Positions 15,839 through 23,624 of a DNA stretch of 35,891 nt are shown one piece after another. A program made the translations under genes and the position numbers. The number at the start of each line of letters is the position of its first letter. Position 1 is the stretch's first letter. Location of the stretch: the NCBI GenBank assembly GCA_900538885.1, contig UQAI01000010.1, forward strand, positions 1 through 35,891, given 5' to 3'. This DNA comes from an uncultured Mollicutes bacterium. GTDB lineage: Bacteria > Bacillota_I > Bacilli_A > ML615J-28 > CAG-313. The notes beneath the pieces were generated by a model, which made no database searches, was not told the DNA's origin, and saw only the letters and a program-made list of their open reading frames with translations.

Positions 15839-18250
15839 TTATCCTCTTAAGGTTACATGATATTGGTATTCAAGTGATTTAATAATCTTAGTAATTTTTT
15901 GGTTAATTACTTCATCAGTTAAAGTATCTTCTGATTCAAGCATAACTTTTAGAGCTACACTCTTCTTGCCATCTTCAATGTTTTCACCACTATAAACATC
16001 AAACACTTCAACTTGTTTGATCATTTTACGATCAACTCGATAAATGGCATCAATGATTTCCCCAATACTTTGATTATTATCCATAATGAATGCTAAATCA
16101 CGGAATACTGGTGGAACTTTAGATATTGATGAGAAAATGGTTACATTATTTTCTTTTAAGAAGATTTCATCTAAATTAATTTCAAACACATACGTATCTT
16201 CAATGTCTTCATCTTTTGCATATTTTGGATGTAATTCACCAACAAAACCAATTACTTTATCATTAAATACTATTTCAGCTGAACGTCCAGGATGAAGTTC
16301 AGGACATGGAGTTTTTAATGGTTGATATTTTACAGTGATGTTTAGTTTCGCAAATAATAGTTCAAGGATACCTTTAACATAGTAGAAGTCTACTCTATTA
16401 CTCTTTGAACTCCAAAGGTTAGTTGCTTGAACACCTTGAATAGCTCCACTTACACACCAATCTTCACAAGTTTCATCACCCTCATAGAAGTAACGTTTAC
16501 CAATTTCATATATAGCTAGATTTTCAATCTTTCTTGCATTATTATATTTAATAACATCAATTAAACTACTAACAAGATTGCGTCGTAAATATTTTCTTTC
16601 TTCATTCATTGGGTGAAGTAGGGCAAGTTCTTTCTTGTCATCACCAAGAAGTAACGCAAATTCATGAGCCTTCTTTTCACTGACTAAAGAGTAAGTTAAT
16701 ACTTCTGATAAACCTACACCACGAAGAGTTTGCGCAATAGTTCTTCTAATCTTTTGTTCTTTTGTATATTCAGCACATAGATTCATTGAAGGTAATGTTT
16801 CTTTTAATTTATCATATCCATAAATTCTGGCTAATTCTTCAATTAAATCTTGTTTGATAGTAATATCTAAGCGACGATTTGGAACATATACTACGATTTC
16901 TTTATCTCTAATTTCGGTTCCAAAAGATAAGCCATTAAAGATATTTTGCATTTCTTCTAGAGTTATTTTTACACCTAAATAATCTTTAACGTATTTTTCA
17001 GTTAGGGTTAATACTTTATCAGGAACATACTCAGTACCTTTATGAACATAACCTTTTAAGACTTTACCACCAGCATATTTTTCAAGTAAATAACATGCAT
17101 AGTTAACAGCTGCTAAACTTTGGTTTAAATCAACACCACGTTCAAAACGAACACTTGATTCACTTCTAAGTCCAAGTTTGGCAGAAGTTCTACGAACACT
17201 AAGTGGTCTAAATACGGCTGATTCCAGAACAATATTCTTAGTTTTTTCTGTAACTTCTGTATCAAGTCCGCCCATAACACCAGCTAGTGCAATAATTCTT
17301 GAACTATTATTTTCGCCTTTATTATCAGTAATAACAATATCATTACGGTTTAAGGTACGTTTATTACCATCAAGGGTTACAACTTCTTCTTCATTTGTGG
17401 CACGTCTTACTGTTATTTTATTGCCAAGTTCATCTTTATCGAAAGAATGAAGTGGTTGACCAAATAGTTGTAAAATATAGTTAGTAATATCAACAACATT
17501 GTTAATTGGTCTAATACCAGATGCGATAAGTCTTGCTTTAATGAAAGCAGGAGATTCTTTAATTTCTACACCTTCTACAACTCTTGCATAATAGCTATAA
17601 CAAGTTGAAGTTTCTAGTTCAACATCAATTTCACTTGATGCTTCTTTATCTATTTCATGAAGTTCATAAGTAAGCGGTTTAAGACCTGAATGATACATTG
17701 CGTTAATGTCTTTCGCAACCCCATTCATTGATAATAAATCCATACGATTTGGAGTAAGCCCAAGTTCAATTACTGTATCTTCTAAATTTAAATATTTTAA
17801 AGCATCTTCACCAGGTTTAGCATCATCACCAAGTACATAAATACCATGTGCATACTTTTCCGGAACATATTTAGTTTCTAAGCCTAATTCTTGAAGTGAA
17901 CATAACATACCATTTGAAGGTACTCCTCTTATTACGGATACTTTAATTTCACCACCAGGAAGTTTAACTCCAGGAAGGGCAACAATAACCTTTTGTCCAG
18001 CCTCAACATTAGGGGCACCACAAACGATTTGTGAAACACTACTACCTAAATTTACTTGACAAACTGATAAGTGATCAGAGTTATTGTGTTTTTCTTTTTG
18101 TACAACTTCACCAACGACTAGTCCACTAGTTGGTAAAAGTTTTCCATACTCTTCTATTTCAATTGAATGAAGTGACATTTCATCAACTAATTGTTCTGGT
18201 GAAACATCAATATTTACTAATTCTTTTAACCAATTATATGATACTTTCAT
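15839..18250 (-). CDS. pheT: Phenylalanine-tRNA ligase beta subunit
   Basis: 803 residues, the full length of bacterial PheT. It pairs with PheS in the alpha2-beta2 enzyme that charges tRNA-Phe. Visible in order: the N-terminal coiled region M-K-V-S-Y-N-W-L-K-E-L-V, an EMAP-like tRNA-binding domain (about 40-150, with V-C-G-A-P-N-V), B3/B4 editing domain (about 210-380), B5 domain, catalytic-like core, and a C-terminal FDX-ACB anticodon-binding domain beginning near F-S-S-I-S-K-V-P-P-V-F-R-D-L-A. The start codon is 1 base past the pheS stop, with GGAGAAG inside the end of pheS. No frameshift or missing domain was seen. Confidence 0.97.
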   Translation of the reverse strand: MKVSYNWLKELVNIDVSPEQLVDEMSLHSIEIEEYGKLLPTSGLVVGEVVQKEKHNNSDHLSVCQVNLGSSVSQIVCGAPNVEAGQKVIVALPGVKLPGGEIKVSVIRGVPSNGMLCSLQELGLETKYVPEKYAHGIYVLGDDAKPGEDALKYLNLEDTVIELGLTPNRMDLLSMNGVAKDINAMYHSGLKPLTYELHEIDKEASSEIDVELETSTCYSYYARVVEGVEIKESPAFIKARLIASGIRPINNVVDITNYILQLFGQPLHSFDKDELGNKITVRRATNEEEVVTLDGNKRTLNRNDIVITDNKGENNSSRIIALAGVMGGLDTEVTEKTKNIVLESAVFRPLSVRRTSAKLGLRSESSVRFERGVDLNQSLAAVNYACYLLEKYAGGKVLKGYVHKGTEYVPDKVLTLTEKYVKDYLGVKITLEEMQNIFNGLSFGTEIRDKEIVVYVPNRRLDITIKQDLIEELARIYGYDKLKETLPSMNLCAEYTKEQKIRRTIAQTLRGVGLSEVLTYSLVSEKKAHEFALLLGDDKKELALLHPMNEERKYLRRNLVSSLIDVIKYNNARKIENLAIYEIGKRYFYEGDETCEDWCVSGAIQGVQATNLWSSKSNRVDFYYVKGILELLFAKLNITVKYQPLKTPCPELHPGRSAEIVFNDKVIGFVGELHPKYAKDEDIEDTYVFEINLDEIFLKENNVTIFSSISKVPPVFRDLAFIMDNNQSIGEIIDAIYRVDRKMIKQVEVFDVYSGENIEDGKKSVALKVMLESEDTLTDEVINQKITKIIKSLEYQYHVTLRG

Positions 18251-18251
18251 A

Positions 18252-19286
18252 TTACTCTTCTCCTTTAAATTGTTTTAGGAATCTTGCATCATTTGTATAG
18301 AAATGTCTAATGTCATCAATACCGTGACGGAACATTGTCACACGTTCAATACCAATACCAAATGCAAAACCACGATAAACTTCGGGATCATATCCACAAT
18401 CTCTTAAAACATTAGGGTGAACCATACCAGCACCTAAAACTTCAATCCATCCACTATTTTTGCATAAACTACATCCTTTACCACCACATTTGAAGCAACT
18501 TACATCTACTTCAACACTTGGTTCAGTAAATGGAAAATATGAAGGTCTAAGTCTGATTACTCTATCTTCACCAAACATCTTTTTCGCAACAAGTAATAAG
18601 GTACCTTTTAAATCAGACATTGTAATGTTTTTATCAACAACAAGTCCTTCAAATTGCATGAATTGATGTGAATGAGTGGCATCATCATCATCGCGTCTAA
18701 ATACTTTACCAGGGCAAACAATTTTAACTGGTTTACCGTTTGATGCAAGAAGAGTTCTTGCTTGAACTGATGATGTTTGTGTTCTAAGTAATAGATTATC
18801 AGAAATATAGAAAGTATCTTGCATATCACGAGCAGGATGTCCTTTTGGTACATTTAATAGTTCAAAATTAAATACATCAAGTTCTACTTCTGGTCCTTCT
18901 GCAATCTTATAACCCATACCAAGGAATAACTCTTGTAATTCTTCTGATGTCTGCATTAAAGGATGTGCAGTACCTAAATTAAATGATTTACCAGGTAAGG
19001 TAACATCGATTTTTTCACTAGCAAGTTTACCTTCAATTTCTCTTTCTTCTATTTTATTTCTTGCGTTAGTTATTTTTTCTTCAATCTCAGCTTTTACTTT
19101 GTTGGCTAAAGCTCCAAATTCTTTTTTCTCATCAATTGATAAACTACCCATTTTTTTCATAATGTCGCCAAGTGGACTTTTCTTACCCATATAGTAAGCA
19201 CGAAGTTCGTTTAGCTCTTGATTGCTTTTTACGTTATCAATTGCTTGCTTTGCATTTTCTAAAATGTTTAATAACAATTTTTTCAT
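18252..19286 (-). CDS. pheS: Phenylalanine-tRNA ligase alpha subunit
   Basis: 344 residues, normal for PheS, the catalytic subunit. It has an N-terminal coiled coil (about 1-90) that holds tRNA, then class II synthetase motifs: G-H-P-A-R-D-M-Q-D-T-F-Y (motif 1 region), V-F-R-R-D-D-D-D-A-T-H-S-H-Q-F (motif 2), and G-F-A-F-G-I-G-I-E-R (motif 3). A C-x-x-C...C-x-x-C cluster (C-F-K-C-G-G-K-G-C-S-L-C) is present, as in some low-GC bacteria. The start has AGGAGG six bases upstream, directly after the T-box terminator T run. Confidence 0.97.
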   Translation of the reverse strand: MKKLLLNILENAKQAIDNVKSNQELNELRAYYMGKKSPLGDIMKKMGSLSIDEKKEFGALANKVKAEIEEKITNARNKIEEREIEGKLASEKIDVTLPGKSFNLGTAHPLMQTSEELQELFLGMGYKIAEGPEVELDVFNFELLNVPKGHPARDMQDTFYISDNLLLRTQTSSVQARTLLASNGKPVKIVCPGKVFRRDDDDATHSHQFMQFEGLVVDKNITMSDLKGTLLLVAKKMFGEDRVIRLRPSYFPFTEPSVEVDVSCFKCGGKGCSLCKNSGWIEVLGAGMVHPNVLRDCGYDPEVYRGFAFGIGIERVTMFRHGIDDIRHFYTNDARFLKQFKGEE

Positions 19287-19297
19287 TTCTTCCTCCT

Positions 19298-19330
19298 AAA
19301 AAAACGTCCTTTTCTTATACAGAAAGGACG
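19298..19330 (-). terminator. T-box intrinsic terminator
   Basis: CGTCCTTT pairs with AAAGGACG, then seven T, immediately before the pheS ribosome-binding site. It is mutually exclusive with the T-box antiterminator. Confidence 0.9.
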
Positions 19331-19530
19331 ATTGTTAACCGTGGTACCACCTTAATTTAGAAGCATAGCTTCCCTCATATTCCTTAACGCGGAAAACGGA
19401 CTTGATTAGAGTCTCTCTTAAGGTGAACTTCATAAACATTCTATAAATTAGTTTTCAGTCACGACTAATTCTCCCTAAATAGAACTACTATTATGAATCT
19501 TCTTAATCATCGATTTCTTTATACTATATG
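19298..19530 (-). promoter_or_regulatory. T-box leader of pheST (specifier TTC, Phe)
   Basis: The pheS leader carries the T-box core TGGTACCACGG (19339-19349 on plus as its complement) in the antiterminator region, followed by an intrinsic terminator. Stem I lies further upstream. Its specifier-side segment reads GAAGTTCACC, closely like the Bacillus subtilis pheS leader (GAAATTCACC), placing the TTC Phe codon at 19425-19427. Uncharged tRNA-Phe should stabilise the antiterminator and switch on the whole operon. The 5' end is approximate. Confidence 0.92.
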
Positions 19531-19770
19531 ATTATATCACAACTTTTAATTTAATGACTTCTTTTTGCAAGAAAAATTAAATTATTTAAAAAGTAATCAA
19601 CTATAGAAGTTCTATTATTACATATATTAACTATATAAAGAGATATATTGTTTATTTAACTTTTTTACAATAAGGGCTGTTATACTATACCACTTTTAAC
19701 ATTTTTTCAAAATCGGTACAGTATAAGGCACTTTTTAGCTATTTTTTAGTGTTAATATATTTTTAACATC

Positions 19771-19799
19771 AAAAAACACCTACCAAATTTAGGTAAGTG
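19771..19799 (-). terminator. Terminator of the DUF4143 ATPase
   Basis: CACTTACC pairs with GGTAGGTG (8 pairs, one wobble) with a 7-nt loop and six T on the minus strand. It lies directly after the ATPase stop codon. Confidence 0.8.
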
Positions 19800-19817
19800 C
19801 TATATATATAACTTTAA

Positions 19818-21106
19818 TTAATCTTTAAGAGCAGTAATTGGAAAAATGTAAACACCATTATTATTTTGGTATGCCATATTTCCTACTCCATATATTACAC
19901 ATTTAAATAGTGGGGCTTTTCCACCATTACATACAATATCATCACAAACTTTAACTAAGTTTTTCGCTCCTTCTTCTGCTTTATTTAAACCTAATTTAAT
20001 TTCAAACGCACACCAATCACCATCAGCAAGTTCAATAACAGCATCAATTTCATTTCCCTTATAATCTTGGTAATGTAAAAGTTTTCCACCTATTGACTCA
20101 GCGTAAATTGATAAATCTCTTTCAACCATGCCTTCAAACATAAATCCCATTGTATTTAAATCTTTCATCATTTTATGTGGTGTAAATCTTAACATAGCAC
20201 ATGCCATAGCAGGATCCGAAAAATGTCTTTTTTCCATTTGTTTTACTCTTAGAGATGATCTAATGCTTGGAAAAAATGGCTCCTGGTTGTTAAATAAAAA
20301 CATTCTATTAAATGCATTTAAATATTTTACTAACGTATTTTTACTAATTGATTCAGTATCATTTTCGATAATGTCATTTAGTATTTTTTGATTAGATACA
20401 GTGGTAGATTCATTTCTTGCAAGTGACTTTAATATTAGTTTTGCTTTTTGCTCGTTGTAACCCACATCTTTATCTAACTTTCTTAAGTCAGTTTTAATAA
20501 CATTTTCCATGTAGCTAGTAGCTAGTTCATAACATTCTGACTCTTCTACATCAATATTTCCAGGCCATCCACCTCTTGTAATCAAATATGCTAATTTTTC
20601 AAGAGATACTTCCTCTAAAATTTTCGATTGAAATTTATAATTACATAAATCTCTAAGTGATATCTCACCACTTGAATCGCCTGATTCATATAATGACATT
20701 GTGTTCATTCTTATGCTTTTAATTCTTCCTATACCACTATGTAATACTCCTTTTTCCTGGGGAGTTGATGAACCAGTTAAAATTATTTGCCCCTTTTTTA
20801 CACTTTTATCCACATATGCTCTAGTAGCATCCCAAAGGCTAGGAACTTCTTGCCACTCGTCAATTAGTCGAGGTGTTTTACCATCTAATACCTTATAAGG
20901 TTCAATTTCAGCAAGTAAGCGATTAGAAAAATTATTTCTTGGATCGCCGACCAAAAATTCACTATTTGCATGATATGAAGATGTCAATGTTTTTCCACAC
21001 CATTTAGGGCCCTCAATACAAATAACTCCAAATATCTTAAGATATCTATCTATTAATGTGTCAACTATTCTTTTTTTTATTTTATTTTATCAGCAACTTT
21101 ATCCAT
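19818..21106 (-). pseudogene. AAA_14/DUF4143 ATPase with a 5' frameshift
   Basis: A P-loop ATPase of the AAA_14 + DUF4143 type. Without correction, its only standard start in the main frame is TTG 20987, which falls inside the P-loop. Upstream, the same frame continues with G-V-I-C-I-E-G-P-K-W-C-G-K-T, a complete Walker A, and K-K-R-I-V-D-T-L-I-D-R-Y-L-K. A plausible ATG at 21106 with GGGAG eight bases upstream reads M-D-K-V-A-D-K, but in a different frame, and hits TAA. One extra A in the A-rich tract near 21086 would restore one frame. The rest is full length: Walker B-like R-L-I-D-E-W-Q, arginine-containing G-I-G-R-I, and a DUF4143 C-terminal nuclease-like region with G-N-E-I-D-A-V-I and C-A-F-E-I-K-L-G. 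About 429 residues once repaired. The body is otherwise undamaged, so recent loss, slippage-based switching, or an assembly error are all possible. Confidence 0.8.
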
Positions 21107-21148
21107 TTAATCAACTCCCATATTTAATCTACAATAATTTTACCAAAT

Positions 21149-21240
21149 TGACTGATATTTGCCAATAAAAATGACCGATATTTTTGAATATTTTTGACCA
21201 ATATTTTTACAAAAAGTTGACCACTATCATTTTTTCTTAC
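21149..21240. repeat. Four 23-bp tandem repeats (iteron-like)
   Basis: Units begin at 21149, 21172, 21195 and 21218, an exact 23-bp period. The core is TGACYRATATTT in the first three; the fourth is more diverged (TGACCACTAT). The remaining bases of each unit are AT-rich and variable. The period is not a multiple of three, so it is not a protein repeat. It lies just upstream of the ATPase gene. Confidence 0.7.
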
Positions 21241-21432
21241 CCTATCAAGTCTTCTAATTATTCAGTTAGCAAGTATAATTGAAAGAGGCATAAAACTATC
21301 TGCTTCTTTAATTGCTTTATCATATACAATCTCTTAATCTTATACGTCTTGTTCATTCTTTGATACCACATTATTTATATCTGTACTTTGCTTATGTATT
21401 CTTGATTCACATTCAATTAAAGTTTTATCGCT
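21229..21432 (-). pseudogene. metK: Relic of S-adenosylmethionine synthetase
   Basis: 68 codons in one frame on the minus strand match the central part of MetK, position for position, with three stops. Recognisable pieces: K-Q-S-T-D-I (for Q-S-P-D-I), then a damaged G-A-G-D-Q-G loop read as D-V-stop-D-stop-E, I-V-Y for I-M-F, K-E-A-D-S-F-M-P-L for N-E-T-x-x-Y-M-P, S-I-I-L-A-N for x-I-x-L-A-H, and R-R-L-D-R-V-R-K-N for x-R-L-x-x-V-R-K-N. The changes (Gly to Asp/Glu, Gln CAA to TAA, Ala to Val) are mostly single transitions toward A/T, as expected for neutral decay. No flanking MetK parts could be read, so only about a sixth of the gene remains. MetK is normally essential, so an intact copy should exist elsewhere. 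Confidence 0.8.
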
Positions 21433-21478
21433 ACCTAGTAAAAAAGAGAGACTCCATTTTAAAATGTCTAAAAAATTA

Positions 21479-21509
21479 TAAAAAGTAGACACTATTTAGT
21501 AGTGCCTAC
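21479..21509 (-). terminator. Terminator of the Cys/His-rich gene
   Basis: On the minus strand GTAGGCACTA pairs with TAGTGTCTAC (10 pairs, one wobble), loop CTAAA, then six T. Strong intrinsic terminator just after the stop codon. Confidence 0.88.
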
Positions 21510-21518
21510 AATTTTAGA

Positions 21519-21845
21519 TTATAGAGTTGGTGGTACAGTATTATTAGGTTCATTTACATGTACTTCACTACATGTATAATTAGGAATGAACTCATTTTGA
21601 ATAATGTGATGATGTACTACTTCAGTATGATAATTATGAATATAAGGTTGTTTAGTGATATGATATTGGTCAATTACTTGTTTAGAACATGTAACGATAG
21701 GTGGACATTCTTTATAGATTGTAGGACATTTTGGACGGTTACAACCACAATCTTGTTTAGTTTCTTCACCTTTGTCACAGCATTTAAATTGGTTGTTCAT
21801 ATCAGGTTGATTTGGAAAAACATTAGGGTTAAAAAATCTTGGCAT
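21519..21845 (-). CDS. Cys/His-rich small protein, possibly coat-like (CotD-like)
   Basis: 108 residues with no signal peptide or membrane segment. The N-terminal half is rich in Cys (C-C, C-G-C, C-P-x-x-Y-K-E-C-P-P-I-V-T-C). The second half is rich in His, Tyr and Val (Y-H-I-T, Y-I-H-N-Y-H-T-E-V-V-H-H-H-I). The composition and the P-I-V...H-N-Y-H-T-E-V-V-H-H-H pattern faintly recall CotD-family spore-coat proteins, but the match is by eye and the organism's ability to sporulate is unknown. Metal binding is equally possible. AGGAGGTG precedes the ATG, and a TATAAT -10 lies about 25 bases upstream without a clear -35. Divergent from clpP, with its own strong terminator, so it is a real expressed gene. 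Confidence 0.65.
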   Translation of the reverse strand: MPRFFNPNVFPNQPDMNNQFKCCDKGEETKQDCGCNRPKCPTIYKECPPIVTCSKQVIDQYHITKQPYIHNYHTEVVHHHIIQNEFIPNYTCSEVHVNEPNNTVPPTL

Positions 21846-21968
21846 TTTTTCACCTCCTCTAGTGACATTATATTAAATAAAAATTTTTTTGTTTGTGTGT
21901 TCGCACACCATAAAGCGACAAATTCTTCATTTTTGATTTGTTATAATATATGTGCAAGGAGGAATTTT

Positions 21969-22559
21969 ATGTATTTAACACCAGTTGTAATTGAGCAAAC
22001 ATCAAGAGGAGAAAGGAGTTACGATATATATTCTAGGCTTTTAGAAGATCGAATTATTCTTGTATTTGGCGAAGTCACTGATGCCTTAAGTGCTAGTGTC
22101 ATTGCTCAAATTTTATATTTGACTAGTAAAGATAAGGATAAAGATATATATCTATACATTAATTCACCAGGCGGATCAGTCAGTGCAGGTCTTGCGATAT
22201 ACGATACAATTAACTATATTCCAAGTCCCGTTATGACTATTGGCATGGGGATGTGTGCCAGTATGGGAGCATTCTTACTTTCATCAGGCACTAGAGGTAA
22301 AAGGTTTGCCCTACCTAACACTAAAATAATGATCCATCAACCGGCTGGTGGAGCTAAGGGTCAAGCTACTGACATCATGATTGTAGCTGAAGAGATTTTG
22401 AAAACAAAAAAGAAACTTAATGAGATTTTGTCTAAAAACACAAATCAACCATTAAGTAAAATTATCAAGGATGCTGAAAGAGATTATTACATGAGTGCTG
22501 ATGAAGCTAAAGCCTATGGTTTAATTGATGAAGTAATAACCTCATTAAGTGAAAAATAA
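21969..22559 (+). CDS. clpP: ATP-dependent Clp protease proteolytic subunit
   Basis: 196 residues. The start is the ATG behind AAGGAGG; the frame is open further upstream only by chance. It forms the two-ring peptidase that degrades proteins fed by Clp ATPases. The catalytic triad is complete: S98 in G-M-C-A-S-M-G-A, H123 in M-I-H-Q-P, and D172 in A-E-R-D-Y-Y-M. The N-terminal M-Y-L-T-P-V-V-I-E-Q-T-S-R-G-E-R is typical. A TATAAT lies at 21942-21947 but the -35 is weak, and I see no CtsR or CIRCE operator. A GTGTG-TTCG-CACAC hairpin sits in the divergent region. In B. subtilis ClpXP destroys Spx, and spx is present in this window. Confidence 0.97.
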   Translation: MYLTPVVIEQTSRGERSYDIYSRLLEDRIILVFGEVTDALSASVIAQILYLTSKDKDKDIYLYINSPGGSVSAGLAIYDTINYIPSPVMTIGMGMCASMGAFLLSSGTRGKRFALPNTKIMIHQPAGGAKGQATDIMIVAEEILKTKKKLNEILSKNTNQPLSKIIKDAERDYYMSADEAKAYGLIDEVITSLSEK

Positions 22560-22560
22560 A

Positions 22561-22614
22561 TATCCAAATATAATCGTCTCCCAAATTCCTAATTCAACGA
22601 GTTATATTTGGATA
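22561..22614. repeat. Long inverted repeat after clpP
   Basis: A perfect 13-bp inverted repeat TATCCAAATATAA/TTATATTTGGATA, extended inward by TCGT/ACGA past a single bulged G, encloses a 19-nt loop. No T run follows on either strand, so it is not a standard terminator. It starts directly after the clpP stop codon and may protect the mRNA 3' end or be a small element. Confidence 0.6.
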
Positions 22615-22763
22615 AATATTTAATAACCTTCACAAATAATTGTAAAAATAATAAAAAGATCGAATAAAAAAGATTAGAACTGTTTGTTAATATTATTGTG
22701 AATTGGGCATTATTGGTAATGTATCTTCTATTATGTTTACAATTATCATTATATAAGACACAA

Positions 22764-23621
22764 TTATTTTGAAAAAAGTGAAAACCAAGTAGGGTATGAA
22801 ATAAATTCTTTTACTTCTTTAGTTATTGGGTGAATAAATTTTACTCTATAACTATGTAAATGAAGAATAGAATTACTATCGTTTTTTGCGTCTTCATATA
22901 AGGCATCACCAACAATAGGGTGGCCTAATGATAAAAAATGCAGTCTTAATTGATGTGTTTTCCCAGTACAAAGTTGTGCATTTACAAAAGTTGCTCCTGG
23001 CTTACTTCCCACTACTTTATAGATAGTTTTACTATTTATAAAGTTTTTTGTTGTTCTTCTTTTAATAATGCTATTTTCATCACGTTCAATACCAAGTTCA
23101 ATTATACCTTCTGATTCTTCTAAAGCTCCTTCAACTTCTAAAATATAATGTTTTTCAATGTTTGTTCTTTGCATAAGTGTTAACATAAAACTGTTTTTCG
23201 CGAGAATTATTATCCCAGATGTTGGTGCATCAAGTCTACCAACAAAATGAATATTAGCTTCTATTCCTTTTTGTTTATAGTAGGACATTACATAATTAGC
23301 AAGTGAATGATCATAGTGTTTTCTCGTCGGAATACAGGCAAGATTATTAGGCTTATCCAAAATTAAAAGATAAGAGTCTTCATAAATAATATTTAATGGT
23401 CCCTTTACTGATTTTATATTTTCGCCTTGTGTGGATGATGGAAAAACTATTTCTAGTTTATCACCTGGAACCATTTTATATATACTGCTAACAGTTTGAT
23501 CATTTACTAGAATTTGACCATTTTTAGTCTTTAGGCTTGTTATCACATTACTCGGTATATCATTATTAATTAAAAAATCTTTTACTGTTATATTTTCATT
23601 AATTTGATATCTGAAAATCAT
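22764..23621 (-). CDS. RluA-family pseudouridine synthase
   Basis: 285 residues. It converts specific uridines of 23S rRNA (or tRNA) to pseudouridine; the target cannot be set from sequence. The N-terminal ~65 residues resemble an S4-like RNA-binding domain. The catalytic motif reads V-G-R-L-D-A-P-T-S-G, with catalytic D131; the family usually has H-R-L-D, so the His is replaced by Gly here. Downstream R-T-N-I-E-K-H-Y-I and the T-G-K-T-H-Q-L-R-L-H-F motif are intact. It follows relQ with a three-base gap, its only ribosome-binding site being a weak GATGG inside the end of relQ, so the genes are coupled. It corresponds to yjbO of the B. subtilis yjbK-yjbM-nadF-yjbO block, but nadF is missing here. 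Confidence 0.92.
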   Translation of the reverse strand: MIFRYQINENITVKDFLINNDIPSNVITSLKTKNGQILVNDQTVSSIYKMVPGDKLEIVFPSSTQGENIKSVKGPLNIIYEDSYLLILDKPNNLACIPTRKHYDHSLANYVMSYYKQKGIEANIHFVGRLDAPTSGIIILAKNSFMLTLMQRTNIEKHYILEVEGALEESEGIIELGIERDENSIIKRRTTKNFINSKTIYKVVGSKPGATFVNAQLCTGKTHQLRLHFLSLGHPIVGDALYEDAKNDSNSILHLHSYRVKFIHPITKEVKEFISYPTWFSLFSK

Positions 23622-23624
23622 ATG

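Noticed and set aside
21149..21240. CRISPR array
   Set aside because: Repeats are only 12 conserved bases in a 23-bp period with no spacer-length variable segment, and no cas genes are present.
21558..21968. Possible N-terminal extension of ClpP
   Set aside because: The frame is open by chance across the opposite-strand Cys/His-rich gene. ClpP has a normal start with a strong ribosome-binding site at 21969.
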